From Nageia nagi (taxonomy: Eukaryota > Pinophyta), in contig JBITNC010000002.1 in NCBI GenBank assembly GCA_050084985.1, positions 39,742,001 to 39,806,000 of the forward strand: a stretch of DNA of 64,000 bases. Reading direction: 5' to 3'. Under the pieces are notes generated by a model. The model searched no databases and was not told the DNA's origin. It was given only the letters and a program-made list of their open reading frames with translations. The position numbers were made by a program, and so were the translations under genes. Below, piece after piece: positions 48,004 through 61,314 of this stretch (positions within the stretch are counted from its first letter, which is position 1; the number at the start of each line of letters is the position of its first letter).

Positions 48004-50062
48004 ATTTTCTATAGTAGTTCATGCACCTTGAGTATCATTGGTACCATTATCAACACATTGGCTCGCTGTAAGTTGAGTGACTAGAGCTAGCATCTTATTC
48101 ACTACCATAGTGTGTGCTTTAAATTAACCCTCCATAAGGGGGAAATCCTTTATTTTAATCTTAATAAATTGAAAATGATAAAGTTTTTTGGGAAGAATAT
48201 AGAATAAATTTTTACAATAAGAAAACTAACTAATTTTAACCATAATATGGTCTTTGAGATCTTTAGATAGATCTACTTTAACACAAACATATTTTATAAG
48301 GGTGAACCCCATAGAACCTTGGTTGCTCAACATAAACAAATATGCATATAGGTATGGTAATATTTTCAAGAAAGGGCTAAAGAGGGATTGGGAGACTAAC
48401 AAGTTTAACCCAAACTGGGACTTCCAAAGGAGTACCATCCTTGATAGAGGAATCTCAAGTTCATGGTTTTAACTCTAAGAGTGAATTCCAAACATACCAT
48501 AGGTCATGGTAAAAGATCGAATTTGCATGGGTTTCATTAGAAAAATGAAACAAAAATAACCCTTTCATGAGGTTTTGTATCCCATAAACCTCAATGCCAT
48601 ATGATGTCCAATAGTTCTATATCTAGCTACAAATGATTGAATCTATAGGGATACAACCAAGGAAATACCCTATGAGGGTGTGCTTTTCTAGCTAACCATA
48701 AGCTTGATTAAAGCCATTAATAGGAATAACATTATTGGTAACAGAGGGATTACCTTGTGGAATACCTTTGGGATAAAGTTTTGAGGTTCCTTGTTTGACA
48801 CCATTTATCCTTCTTGTTACTCCAACATGAGTTGAAGCTATTATTTTAGTAGTTTTCATATTAAAAGGCTAAACATTAGTAAGGCAGTGGAAAAAATTAA
48901 TGTGGCACTCAAAGCCAAAGCAAGATGTACTTCCTACACTACTTTTCAAGTAGTTTGAAAACCCTAATTCAAGTACAAATATTTGGCTCATGCACCAAAG
49001 CTCTTCTCCTTAAAGAACAAACTCTATAAAAGCTATATTTCAGAGAATGATGATTGTTGTAACCATTTTAAGACTAATATAGTTTTTTAAATATTAGAAC
49101 ATTTTTCAAATACATACATTATAAATCAATAATGAATATCCATTCATGTAATAAATAATTTTGTAACATTTAATGTTTATACCCTTATCAATTGAAAGTC
49201 TTGAAATTTACATTTTTTATCTTTTCATGATCACATATAATTATTTTAATCAATGAGATTTTAAATACCTAATAATTTTTTAAATAAATAGAATACATTA
49301 AAAGAGTTATTTAAATAAATTTTATGTTGTCAAATTAATTCTACCTCATATAAATATTTAATATTTTTTTTGTAATTTTAATATTTTGATTTTGTTTAGG
49401 TTCAATCGTGAGGCAAACTATTCTAGGAATCTCCTCATGGATATTAGTAGGGTAAACTTTTAAAATCTCCTCCATCCACCCAACAGTTTTGGATGGAGAG
49501 TACAACGATAATCGAGGTGCAGCTGAAGTGTAGCCAAATTACAACATGTTAGACCAATGATTTTAAATTTCGAACTTAAGACCTCCTATAGAAGATTCAA
49601 AGCTTAAACCATTGTTTTCTCCCCTTAAAGGAAATATTTTGATTTGTTTCATTATTCATCATTTTATTAATCAATAACATACATATAAATTAAGATTACA
49701 ATTTAAGAACCCTATGGGGGTGGCACAACCATGGAGCCTTGCGCTTGACGACAATAAATCTATATTTATATATAAATTTATAATAAAACTAAAATATATT
49801 ATTTATGATTGAAATTATTATAGAATAAAAATAAAAAATAACGAAAATAAATCATCATCATAATCAAAATTCAAATTTAAATTTCATCAAATTTAAAAAT
49901 TATTATTTTTATATACGTTTAACGAAATTCAACTTTCACAAAATTTAAAAATTATTACTTTGATATGAATTTAATAAAAAAGCAGTCATCACAATTATAT
50001 AATAAACTCAAAGAAATTATTAGACTTACTTAAAACTATATGTATAAACTCAAAATAAATTA
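48004..50062. other. unassigned DNA (right unit)
   Basis: This is the counterpart of 16,982-19,221. The open frame at 48254-48472 has the same core (PIEPWLLN.NKYAYRYG) as the left copy, but no conserved start. A SINE-like block lies at about 49,515-49,620. I see no gene. Confidence 0.3.
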
Positions 50063-50695
50063 TTGTACTTCTTCAAAGATAGATATATTCTATCAAGAAA
50101 GTTTCAATGCATAGTCTCGTATCCCAATGTTCATGATTCATGGAATGATGCACGCATAAACAATCGCAAAGGCCAAAATGTTGATAAGAGACATCAAACC
50201 TACACACCTCTCTCCTATATCCTCATCTTTTTGTACAAAATATTTATCTTCCTCTTAAATATTTGTCTCTTCATCTTGAAAACATAAGCTTTAATTTTCA
50301 ACACCCGGAATTATCTCAAATTTATTCATTTGTACAAGCTTAACTTTTCAACTGTAAGATTTGCGTATCTTTGTTGCCACTATAATAATGTTTATGCTTT
50401 TAATATTGCTTTCAAACCAAGTACATGAATGGAAATTCTCTTAAATAAGTGTGTCCTTTTCTTCTGTCAAATGTTTGAACATTTGTCCTTACGAAACTTA
50501 TCCATAAACCATATGCAATGCACTTTGTTGTTAGTCATTTTTAGTTTCTTAAATATTCTATTCAAGAATATTCAAGAAGGGAGGAAATAATAAAATATTG
50601 TTATATATTAAGAAATAATAAAATATTGTTATGTATTAAATTTATTAATTTTGATTTAATAATTTATTGAAAACTTTAATTTGTAGTAAGAGATA

Positions 50696-50960
50696 AAATT
50701 TATATGTATTATATTTATAGAAGACAAACTAATAAAATAAATCATTTTCATAATTAAAATTTGAATTTAAAATTTAATAATTTTCTTTGTATAAAAATAA
50801 AATATATATAAAATTTAGATGTATTATATTTATGGAAGACACACTAACAAAATAAATCATTTTCATAATTAAAGTTTGAATTTAAAACCTAATAACTTAT
50901 TTTGTATAAAAATAGAATATATATAAAATTTAGATGTCTTATATTTATGGAAGATAAACT
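50696..50960. repeat. 115-bp minisatellite, two units plus a partial
   Basis: Units start at 50696, 50811 and 50926; the third ends after about 35 bp. The left unit has eight, so the array size changed after the duplication. Confidence 0.85.
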
Positions 50961-53900
50961 AACAATAAATTATAAGAAAATTTACTCTTACAAAATAAAT
51001 TGTCTTTTCATTATAAACTTTCTTTCATTTTCTTTTCTTTTTTTAATGAAAATCATCGTGTTGATAAGAAATAAAAAATCATAGGAGTCTAGCTTCTATA
51101 AGAAATAGAAAATTGCAGGAGTCTAGCTTCCTTTAAATTTTTCTAAGTTTGGATTTAACTTTTGACAAGATTTATATAATACCATCTAAATTTAATAAAA
51201 TTTTATGTGGTACAAATTAAAAATATTTGAACCTAAATCCTTAAAATTTAAAAAATAAGAAAGATCCATATTCAAATCTTGTGTTGAAACATACTAAAAA
51301 TTCAATAAAATTAATGTAAATATGAAAGAAGTAAAAGTGAATCTAATTCTAAAAATTTGTTAACTTTCTCATAAAAAAACATTACCCTATCTCTTTCAAC
51401 TTCCATTTGAATGGTTCACTTCCTTGACAATTAAGATATTTTTGGTTTGAAATAAATATAATAGATTTGACAGAAAAGATATAAAAGTTAAGTGCAAACT
51501 CCGAGCGAGTTAAGGAATAGATATGAAAGTTACAGGTGACTTGGTATAGTTTTTGAAAACACAAATTCCTCTCTGATCCCAACTCTCAATCAGAGATGCT
51601 TCCATGGAGATTCAACGGTCATCATAATTCCATTTTATAATAATTTCAATAAGGATAGTACTTCAAACTAGTGCTTCAAAAGTCCACACTGGTAATCTTG
51701 ATGCGTGGATGATGGACTACAGTCATTTGACTCAGACGATTATGTTATTAACTTTAGACCAGACATGTCCAAACTTTTTACTCTTCTACTCGACAACCTA
51801 ATCGTAACAGTGCTTTACTGGGATGAAAAAGGCAGACAAATGACCACAAATTCCAGTCACCACGTCCCCTTTGTCCATCCCAGTTTATAAGTCTACCCCT
51901 CTATTTTATTTATTCGATTTGTTGGAAATTTGGAATGTTTTCCAAGATTTACGTCCGCCGTTACTTGGCGCCCAAGTTGTTTTGCGACAGGGACGTTAAT
52001 AGTCCACCTCGACCTCCAGATCAAGAAAAGCTGCCTTCTGTATTACGTACACATCACGATTATTTAGACCACCTTCCATGTTCACAGTAAAATTTTAGGG
52101 TTTAATTATCTATATCCTCTGTACCGTCAAGTTAGCATGAGGAGACAGAACGTCGGCTGCAATCCTAATCAGCGTTTTGCAGGCCTTTTGAACACTGATT
52201 TGGCACGTCATCTTTACGAAGCTTTTCATAAGTTTTGATTCACACCGAAATCTGGGGGTAGGTTTACCTAAAATTTCACGATAAGTACTTGCGCACTAGG
52301 TCGGTGCCGTGCTAATACCCAGAACAGCGAAGTGCCAAAATTTCCTCCAGAATGGGAAGATGCAGAGTCAGCTTTGGGACGAATAAGTTGTTCTGTTATT
52401 ACAAACTTGGAAGTTTGGTAACATTAAATGGACTTTTGTCCCAAATATATATTCCTTTTGTCAACTTGGCTGCTGAAATCTCCCATTTTGTGGGGCAGAT
52501 TGCAGCTGTAATGGAAGAAAACACTCAAGGGTGACAACTACAGAAATGGGTGTAGATGGAGATGGAAAATGGACAGAATCAACACTATCAAACTTGACTT
52601 TCCCTTCCAAGTAGTTTTCTGTTTATCAATTAAAGTTATTCTTTAGGTAGATGTATTCTTTTTTCCCCATTGTTGAAGAAGAATATTGACAATCTCCTGA
52701 ATTTAAGATTTACAAAAGGAGAATTTTTTTTTTTTAAAGTTTTAGCTAAGATAGTATGATTAGGGTATCTGGTGGTCAAAGTTAATTTGAGCGTAGTGAG
52801 TATTCTTTCCATCAAGGTTATATCAATTCTTGCTCTTATTCAACAGAATGGTTAAAAAAAAAAGCTATCTTTTTGGTCAAAATTATTTTTTTCCACATCT
52901 GTTATAATTGAACAAAATGATTTAACAGAAAAAAATATTTTATTTTTTAATTTATATTAGAATTTTTTTAAAAAATAAATATTTATATATTAGATTAAAT
53001 TCAATTCATATAATTTTATATGTGGTTATCTTTTAACTAAATTCAATTATATATTTTGATCTTTATGTTGTAAATTTTGAATATTTATATTTAAATCAAT
53101 TAAAATCTACATAATCAAAGTTAAAAATTCAAGTATTCATTACTAATTAAAACCTATTTCATTAATTTTCAAGTGATTCTATATGCAATCTAAAGATCAT
53201 ATACTCAAAAATATATGTTGAATTTGACTCTAAGATAACCTTCAACTATATCGTCTAACTCCTCACATTAATTAATATGGATGCAAGTATACCACCGTCT
53301 CCAATTAAAATTATCTATGCATCTTTTCATCTAAAAGATTTAGCGTAGGGTAATAGTACTGATGCTGCATTCAGTAAGTCACTGGATTTTCATACTGGAT
53401 TCAACAGCTGAAGTTGTGAGATTATATCTATTATCAATATCAAGTGTGGACCGTATTCATATCGATGAAAGATCAGATCTCCCCATTGCATAACTTAAAA
53501 TATTTAAGTTTGTCTATGAATCTCTTTGACATGTATATAAACATTATACTTTCTTAAAAAAGAAATAATGAATGTCCCATTGGAATTGAAATGGCAAATT
53601 CGTAGTTGTTGGATTCCCTTAAATATAGCAATCAAATAAATGCCTTCATGTCAACATGTGTCGATTTTTTTAGGTTTCTATGTTAGAGTACTTCAAGGAA
53701 ATAGACAATAGCTTAGTTCCGTTGATCGATAAAATTGAGCAACAAAACCACCCACTAGCACAGCACACCGGTTTCTTTCTCAAATCAAGGTTCTTACATT
53801 GGAAACATAAAAGCCAAGTGATATTCGTTCAACATCGGAAGTTGCAGCAGTACCTTTAAAAGAGCAGAAACTTACGGACAGATGTGCTTCTTAAAATAAT

Positions 53901-54015
53901 TAATAATATTCCAAACATATATCAATACATCAGTTACAAATTTACAACGTAATATATTAAGTTTAAAAATATGCAAAAGGTGAATCATATTTAACGTCCC
54001 CAGAATAGTATTCTT
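50961..54015. other. 3' flank of the intact ACS gene
   Basis: No gene is recognised. The near-gene part 51,560-52,616 matches 21,390-22,420 well. Bases 52,617-53,484 have no left-unit counterpart and no TIR, PPT or coding sign. About 30 bp near 51,952-51,980, around ttggcgcc, are also absent from the left unit. The ACS transcript would run leftward into this flank. I see no canonical AATAAA close to the stop; the sense-strand TTAATATATTA near 53,955 is a weak candidate poly(A) signal. Confidence 0.4.
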
Positions 54016-55868
54016 TCAAATTGAAGGTTTGTTCATTGCTTCCAATTTCCTTGCAAGAGTCTGAAATCGATCCAATGCAACTTCCATGGTAGTCTTGTTC
54101 ATATCAGCAAAACAGACCCGAAACCAGCCAGGCTCTTTGCAATTGAAAGAAGTCCCGGGAGAAATATTCAATCTCGCTTCATATAATATAATATTCCAGA
54201 GCTTTAACTCTCCCTGTAAATCATTTGATGGAAGAAGATGGCGCATGTCAACCCAGCAGAAAAGACCTGCGTTCCCTTCCAAGTGCTTAATACCCGCTAG
54301 ACGAAGCCCTGAGACGATCAATCCATGCCTTTCTTTTAATCTTCTCTTGTTCTCTTGTATGTAGTTATTTACGAAGCTGGAATCCGAAAGCATGGTGGCT
54401 AATAAATGCTGTGTCTGAGAAGAAACCATGCAGAAACTTGACATTCTTCTGGCGGCCGTGACGACGGTTTCGTTGTAAGAATATATTGCGCCAACTCTGA
54501 AGCCCGGGAGGCCCAGGTCCTTGGACAAACTGTAGACTATGTGGACATTGTCTGGGCTGCAGTTGGATTGGGCCACAATTTCTGCAATGCTGTGAAATTT
54601 GGGAGAAGAGAAGACAGATCCTGAGTATATTTCATCACAAACAAGATGTATTTTTTTCCTCTGAGAGAAAGATAGGAGCATCTTTAGTGTCTCCTCGCTT
54701 GATGTGGTGCCCAGGGGGTTGCATGGGTTTGTTATGAGAATTCCTTTCACATTTTTGTTTCTGCTCTGGGCTTCATTGTAGGCCAATTCAAGCGCAGATT
54801 CAGTGATTTGGAAATTGTTTGAGCTGTAACAATGGATCGGTGCAATCTCCACCCCGGTTCGCCACCTCAAATCTCTATCAAACCTATTACAGAAACGATG
54901 TTGTTAGAGAAACACTGTTCTTCTTCATTCGATCACCAAACAAGCCCATGGGCTAAAAAATAATAGAGAGATTTGAATATTCCTGAGACTAACTTACCCT
55001 GGGTAGTATGGAGTTGGCACCAGAAACACATCTTCCCGATCTGCAAGGCAGAACATCAAAACCTCATTGGCTGCGGTTGCTCCCGCTGTAAGAACAATCT
55101 TCTCAGGGTTGAATTTCACTTTGTTTCCCCTCATTGCCTCCATGAATTTTCCCATTGCCTGCAATAACCAGAATCCCACAATTACAACAAAATTTACACC
55201 CGTAATCATTATCTTCTCAATCACCCATACGACGTAACGAATGTTTCTTACCTCTCTGAAAGCTGGCAGTCCATGATAGTCCTGATAAAGTGCTATATCT
55301 CTGAAGGACTCGTCCTCGAAAGTAAAGTACGCTTCCGGGTGCTCTTTCAACCAGCCTTCCAAGATATCAAATGACAACTGCAGTAAACAAACAGCATTGA
55401 ATCAATGCCTATTCAAGCAAACATATTCCAACTCCTTCCCAACTTACTACTTATTTCAGGTATTTGAAAAGCCACCTATGAGTAAAATACCCATAGAAAA
55501 ACACCATGAAACCACTTACAAACACCCTCGAAATCTTCATCAAAAAGAAACTTTTCACCTCAAAAATATAAAGATACTGCACGGGCACCCATTAAAGTGG
55601 ACGTGATATGGACAAGTACCAAGAAGGTAAAAATAAAGCAAAATAATTAACTTTTCATTACCCTGTTCTCTGCAAGACCCATTTGAATAACCCCCGAGGG
55701 ATTACTCACAGGATCATATGGGTTCCGACGATACTCCTCCCATCCGGCAAAGAAAGCCGAATCTTCAGCATGCTCGTTGGAAGTAGCCCTCACAGATAGC
55801 TTGGTTTTATCGTTATTTTTCAAAAACACAGTTTCATTTCCTCCGTCAGATATCATCCTTACCACCAT
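54016..55868 (-). CDS. ACS: 1-aminocyclopropane-1-carboxylate synthase, four exons, intact
   Basis: This cytosolic PLP enzyme converts S-adenosylmethionine to ACC, the rate-limiting step of ethylene synthesis. Exons on the minus strand are 55868-55662, 55377-55252, 55158-54998 and 54883-54016. All introns (284, 93 and 114 nt) are GT-AG, and the joined frame gives 453 residues. Conserved blocks in order: [11 protein letters not shown] (about 59-69), [10 protein letters not shown] (101-110), [35 protein letters not shown] (217-224), DEIYSGS (248), [12 protein letters not shown] with PLP Lys-286, and GWFRVCF with Arg-420. The start is the first ATG after an in-frame TGA. The C-terminus ends soon after the core (LEAMNKPSI), with no visible CDPK or MAPK sites, as in type 3 ACS. 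Oddities: GLAENR for usual GLAENQ, NPCNP for NPSNP. No premature stop or frameshift. Confidence 0.95.
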
Positions 55869-56165
55869 TTTCCACACTCAAAAAGCTTGAACACAATCTA
55901 TGTGCCGCGTCTACCTAACAAAACTATATCGTTGTTGTGAGCTTATGTTTCCGATGCTAGCTGAATGCTCCTTAAAAACAACTCGATGGACAGAAAGTCA
56001 AAGACGTGTGTGCAGCTTCCGAGATTTTACCGGACACAAAGCAATCTGGGTATAAATTATATACAGTTGTCGGTGCGTACAAAGCTTAAACCCATCAGTG
56101 TGAATGTTTTTTCTCTAGCTTACTTTCTGCTTAGTAGTACCATTTCCATTGTTTATATAGCCCCC
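55869..56165 (-). promoter_or_regulatory. ACS 5' UTR and core promoter
   Basis: On the minus strand a good TATA box (CTATATAAAC) lies at 56151-56160, about 285 bases before the ATG. A second TATA-like TATAATTTATAC lies at about 56,050-56,063. With the distal TATA the 5' UTR would be about 250 nt and contain one upstream ATG. Start sites are not shown by the sequence. Confidence 0.5.
56057..56095 (-). other. possible 12-codon uORF of ACS
   Basis: If transcription starts at the distal TATA box, the only upstream ATG (56093-56095) opens MGLSFVRTDNCI and closes at TAA 56057-56059, about 190 nt before the ACS start. If the proximal TATA is used, it is not transcribed. Confidence 0.35.
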
Positions 56166-56199
56166 TGTTTACAAATTCCCTATGGCGCCCATATATTAA

Positions 56200-58790
56200 A
56201 TTAAGACAAACTACAGTCGGCGTAGCAGAGGTTTATTTGTTCGTGGCAGTACTTCATGACAGGAAGGAAAAAGGATATTGCTTTTTTCCCATTTTAAGGC
56301 GAAAAAACTTACTATATTGTCACATTGATGTCGGTTTATGGTCAATAATGTAAAGGACGCAATGTGTGTAAAGTCAATAGAATGAAATAAAAGAGGTTCG
56401 TACTATCGCATCAATTTCAGACGTACCCATTTTGAAATGAAAATCCTCTTGCTTCACTTCAGTGTTTTTTTTTTTTTAATTTAAACCAGTTCGCTTGGAT
56501 TGGCGGTGTCCATAATATCATCCTCAATCTCATCTATAATTACTGACAAAAGATTATTTTTATATATATTGAAAAAAAAAGGTTTTTAAGATTTTTTTGA
56601 AGATCAACATAGATCTATGAGATATATCTTTTTATTAATAATATGTAGAAGTAATGTACGTTTCAAGATGTAAGAGAATTGAATATAAAATCTATGTCAT
56701 AACATAATCACGACTTGACCAATTCCACCAACAAATGAGACATGCTTAAAGAGAAAATGGTATGAAAGTAAGGTAGAAGTTAACTTGCCCTAGGTACGCG
56801 TAAAACCATCTGAAATACTTTTTATATTAAAAAGTTGAAAGACGTTACTCGACCTAAAAGCAAGTAAGCAATGTGTAATTACGCCATGATGGTTCTAAAT
56901 CAATACAAATCCATACAGGTGGAGTTTGATAAACCGGCAAAGGACTACCTTATACGCACCGAAACTTTAAATGCAATTCGAATACATACTTTTTCATTAA
57001 TTTATGGAGAAAAAGAAAGGGATCTGTTTTCGCAAACAATGCCGGCGTAGTATAAGCAACACACTGTAAACGAACACGACAAAAGGTCTCTAATTAGAGG
57101 AAATAAACTATGCGCAGTATAAAGAGAAATCTGTAATCCCCGGATGCAGATGGCAAGGATTATTAAAATTTTGCATTGTGAGCCGCGTTGGCGGTGAGGA
57201 ATGAGACTTGTGTGACAAGCTAGGGATCACACAGTGGATTCCACCTCTTTGTAGACTACCAACCTGGTATCCATGTTTTTGATTTGGACAAAAAGCATGT
57301 CCTCAACAAACAAATAATCTATTTATATTATCAGCTAATATAAAATAAGTTTGTTGTTTGGAATTACAACACAACCATTTACTACGTTTCCGGGTCAAAC
57401 CCATATAAAGACATCCACATTTATGGGAAATCAATTTTTTTTTTTAAATTATAATTTTGCTGTTGGCTTTAATATTTGTTTTCAGATAAGAGTGTAAAAT
57501 GTTTCAAGTCCCCATAAATTAGGAGAATGGAATTGTTGGAAATCTTTGAAACCCATGACAATCAATAGCAAATTAGAGGAGATAATTTTCATTCTAAAAA
57601 GATATGAAGTCATACATATTATCATTATACAAGTAATTTAATTCTACCGTATTCTCACACCAAAATAATAAATGCTATTATTATTACTTAATAAATATGA
57701 TTATATACAAGTTGCCAATCTAAACTTAATTATTGATTGTTGCTATCGAATGATTTAGTCTATTTTGAAAGAACTCTGGCATATCTTTAGTGAAGTAGAT
57801 GATGGGTGTGTGATTTATATATATATAGATATAGAGAGAGAATTTTAAAAAGGTATTTGGACTTCGTTTTAGTTATTTAAATTTGTATAAATAGTGTAGA
57901 ATCATTAGGTTTTGAATTTGAACCTTTATTATTAATAGGAAGCTCTAAATTTATGATATATTTAATACAATAATAATTATATATATGTAATATTAACATT
58001 ATAATTGTAGATATTTTTTTGTTTAAATATTGAAATACCAAGTACTCAAAATTAATAAAACTAATTAATAATAACAAAAAGATCAAGCTTTTTAAATATG
58101 TTTATTCCTCAATAATCATGTTATGATAATCATCTTAAGTAAGGAAGATTTAACTATTAATTAATACACTTGATTGGTAATCATATATAAGTCAACATTA
58201 TTTAAAATTTAAAATTAAATGAGAAAGTAATATTATAGAGGTTATAAAAATACTACAGCCATTTTTGAGGCACCTAAATTACACTATAAAATCAAAGTAT
58301 ATTGTTTCATTAGATCTACCATTTGACTTGTAATTAATGAATACCAATATATAGGTTATCTTTAAAAGTATGCATACATAAATGATATTAATAATTAAGG
58401 ATAAGATAATTTGATGGATCTAACAATAGTAGTATTTATTTAGGCATACATTATGATTCTCTTAAGTTATATGAAGTAATACATGTTGCGATATAATCTT
58501 AAGAAGAAGAAAATGATCAATGTAAAGTAGGAATGTTAAATAGTCTACATACAAAATAAAGGAGATTTTTGATGTTCTCCAAAGGGAAACAAAAATTGTT
58601 AAATATCTCTCATACATATATATTATAATTAAAAATTTAGTATGAAAGATAAGGAAAATAAAATTATTATAATTTTACAAAAAATTACTTGAATTGTATT
58701 ATTATTTAACAATTTAGAGAACCATAATCTATAAAGACAATGCTAGGTGTTCAAGTACATATTATTATCATTTCTTAAAAATTATTATAG
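56200..58790. other. upstream intergenic DNA, no gene recognised
   Basis: Moderately AT-rich up to about 57,450, then strongly AT-rich. No coding signal, RNA gene or element end is evident. An A/T microsatellite-like patch lies at about 57,817-57,842. Confidence 0.4.
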
Positions 58791-58797
58791 TTAATTA

Positions 58798-58890
58798 GGC
58801 ATGAGGACTTGCGTGACCTGTTCAACCCACCCCTATGAAGAGGTAGTGTCCTAGGTTCAAATCCCTCAAGCCTTGAAGAATTGAAGGGCG
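58798..58890 (+). mobile_element. tRNA-like block with pol III B box (SINE candidate)
   Basis: The B box ggttcaaatcc (about 58,855-58,865) matches the consensus GGTTCRANNCC exactly, preceded at a tRNA-like distance by gaggacttgcgtg. The fold is not a good cloverleaf, so a tRNA-derived SINE or tRNA pseudogene is more likely than a working tRNA. Confidence 0.35.
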
Positions 58891-59980
58891 TATCATGTCA
58901 ACATTACTAGTTATATTAAAAAGTTTACCCTTGTACAAATAAAGGTTATAGTGGTAGCAAAGAGTAAAACTCAAACTCATGATGAGACAGAGAGTAATGT
59001 AACTAGTTACTAATTCTTCTAATACAAATTAAAAAAAAAGAGTTAATTTTTAAATATATTTCAATATTAATATTAATTTTGAAATATTTAATATTTGTTT
59101 TTGAAATTTTTGTGAGTTACCAATTTTTATTTTATGAAAAGAGTAAGTAAAACTAGATTTGAGAATTTACATCACTTGATCATGTTTCCTATTTAATGAC
59201 CATAATTTTCATTTATTACATCATGTTTTCTTTGATAAGCATCATATTGTTTATCTTAATTATTTTTAGTTTAATTTGAAAATCATTATGACCTTTTAAA
59301 AATTATGATGTGATCATTGCAATTTTATTTTTAGGTATTATGATTTTTAAAATTGAAATATGATTTTTTTATGGATAAGTGGCCTAATTATTACCCTAGT
59401 ATATTAAATATGGATGTTTTAGACCTAATTTATTTAAAGTCTATATTATGTTTGGGATAATAAATTTAGAGTATAATGTTAGTTTTCCTAAGTGGAAAAA
59501 TAATCATTCCCCTTCTTAAAAATATAACAAAGAGAAAGAAATCGAATACTAATACTAATTATTTTCCTACAAGGAATGTAATAATCATCCTAGAGGGTAT
59601 GTTATAATGCTTTCTATTAAAGGAAGACACATAATATTGAGACATTATATGATAGATAAGGAATATTGATATATGATTTCTTGTTTAATTAATATCTAAT
59701 CTTTTAAACAATCAACCAAGGTTACTACATTAGGAATACCCTTATTGCTCACTCATTATAAGCATCCAAAATTTGATAGATCATGGACATAATTATTCAT
59801 TATTGTATCTTCTTGATAAGGACCATAAAATTTTAAGGTAATCATGGATGTATAGTTCAAGATATGATTGATCATGGTAGTTCTTATTCCTAGGACCCAT
59901 TGATATTGGTTTATATACACAATGATCTTTAATACCACTTCTATATTGGGTTAGGGACTAACATCATGACCCTAAGAGAA
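58891..59980. other. AT-rich DNA, nothing recognised
   Basis: No open frame beyond chance and no repeat end was found. Confidence 0.4.
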
Positions 59981-61314
59981 CTTATAGTGGGTGCCTATAA
60001 ATATATAGTTAACATCCATTAGATTACTTATGGATTTAGGTTTTATTAAGAATCATATATATTTGATTAATATCATAATGTAGATGATGGCGAAATAGAT
60101 TTTGTTACTTTATTAGCATTTACTAGTAGGATTTAGACAATCTATAAGAAAATAAGAACACTTATTAGTCATGATGAAGTTGTGGGGGCTAGGTTGAGGA
60201 TTTGCATAAACTACAAGCAATTTAAAGACTTAGTTGGTTTGAAGGAATATGGAGGATGTTGATGAGAAACCATCCTCAAAGGATCTTATAATAATTTTGA
60301 AGGATAAAAGGCATAATAGAGGATCTTATTCTTATATTAAAATTTAGGCTATGATAACATTTATATAAATGACCATGTGAACACTCTTATATGAGAAACC
60401 CCTCTATTTCCTAATAACAGTGCTAATAAGGAGGATCCCCCATTACTAAGGGTTGATGATATGAGATACACAAAGGTTTAGGATAAATTATAAAAGGTCA
60501 TGTAATCTTTCCTCATTATTCTTATATCACGTAGAGACTAGAAAAAGGAGAGTCAAGATATGAGAGTAGACATCAATAAGTGGATTATACCCATTAAATA
60601 TTTAGCATAGATGGGTGATACCACATGTATCCTAGGATATGTAGTAAGTGTTTATTTTGTTCAAGTTTATTTAGTTACCTAATTTTCATAATATGATGTA
60701 ATATCATAATAATTTTATTATTATTATTTTTTGTATTGAAATATTAAAAAACCAATGGAGGGTTAGCTCATTTAGGCTTCTTATAACATTATTAGAAATA
60801 ATGACCTCAAGATTCTTGTAGAAGCTATAACTATATATGGCTTAATACTCAAATTTTTAGCCATTGTTATGAATGTAGAAGAGATTTGATGTGATAGATT
60901 ATTAATTTATCATATTTATGAGATCATATATACTATTTTCATTATAAGAAGATACTTTTGAAGTGAGACTAATGATAATTATGGTAGAAACAAATTACAC
61001 AGAAGTTAGAATAACTATGCCCTCACATCCAACATCGATTATATATGAATTTAGTACCTTCTTAACATAGAAAATCACAAATAAGAGGTAATATGACAAG
61101 TAATTATATGTAACAATGTTTGATGATAATAAATTCATAGTAATGATATATAACTATAAGTAATAAAGAAAAAAAGAAATTAAATCTTACTATAATGGTT
61201 TTACTAGATTAGAGTGATATTTCTATCATTAGAATTTATTTGGTAGTTAATTGTGAATATTATTGAACAATCTCGTATTTGAATATTAAGGATCTTAATA
61301 AGTGGTATCAAGAG
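59981..61314 (+). mobile_element. probable plus-strand LTR end with PBS
   Basis: A PBS-like TGGTATCAAGAG lies at 61303-61314, two bases after ttaata, which looks like a mutated LTR end (ttaaca). A plus-strand TATA box (cctataaatatata) is at about 59,992-60,006. The left LTR end is not defined and no gag follows, so this is a decayed 5' LTR fragment. Confidence 0.4.

Larger units (their letters stand above)
23856..54939. repeat. segmental tandem duplication, right unit
   Basis: This unit is colinear with 9,310-23,855 and continues into ACS exons 1-3, so it is the unit joined to the complete gene. It is longer because of Copia-1 (24,187-30,230), Copia-2 (37,017-46,834) and about 870 bp at 52,617-53,484 not found in the left unit. 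Without the two copia insertions it is about 15.2 kb. Confidence 0.85.

Noticed and set aside
54973-55167. plus-strand frames over ACS exons (also 54086-54364)
   Set aside because: Shadow frames antisense to verified ACS exons.
58798-58890. functional tRNA gene
   Set aside because: The B box is good, but I could not form a convincing cloverleaf with an acceptor stem, so I kept it only as a SINE candidate.
60100-61100. possible coding remnant in the probable LTR region
   Set aside because: No frame longer than chance and no RT, integrase or gag motif on either strand.
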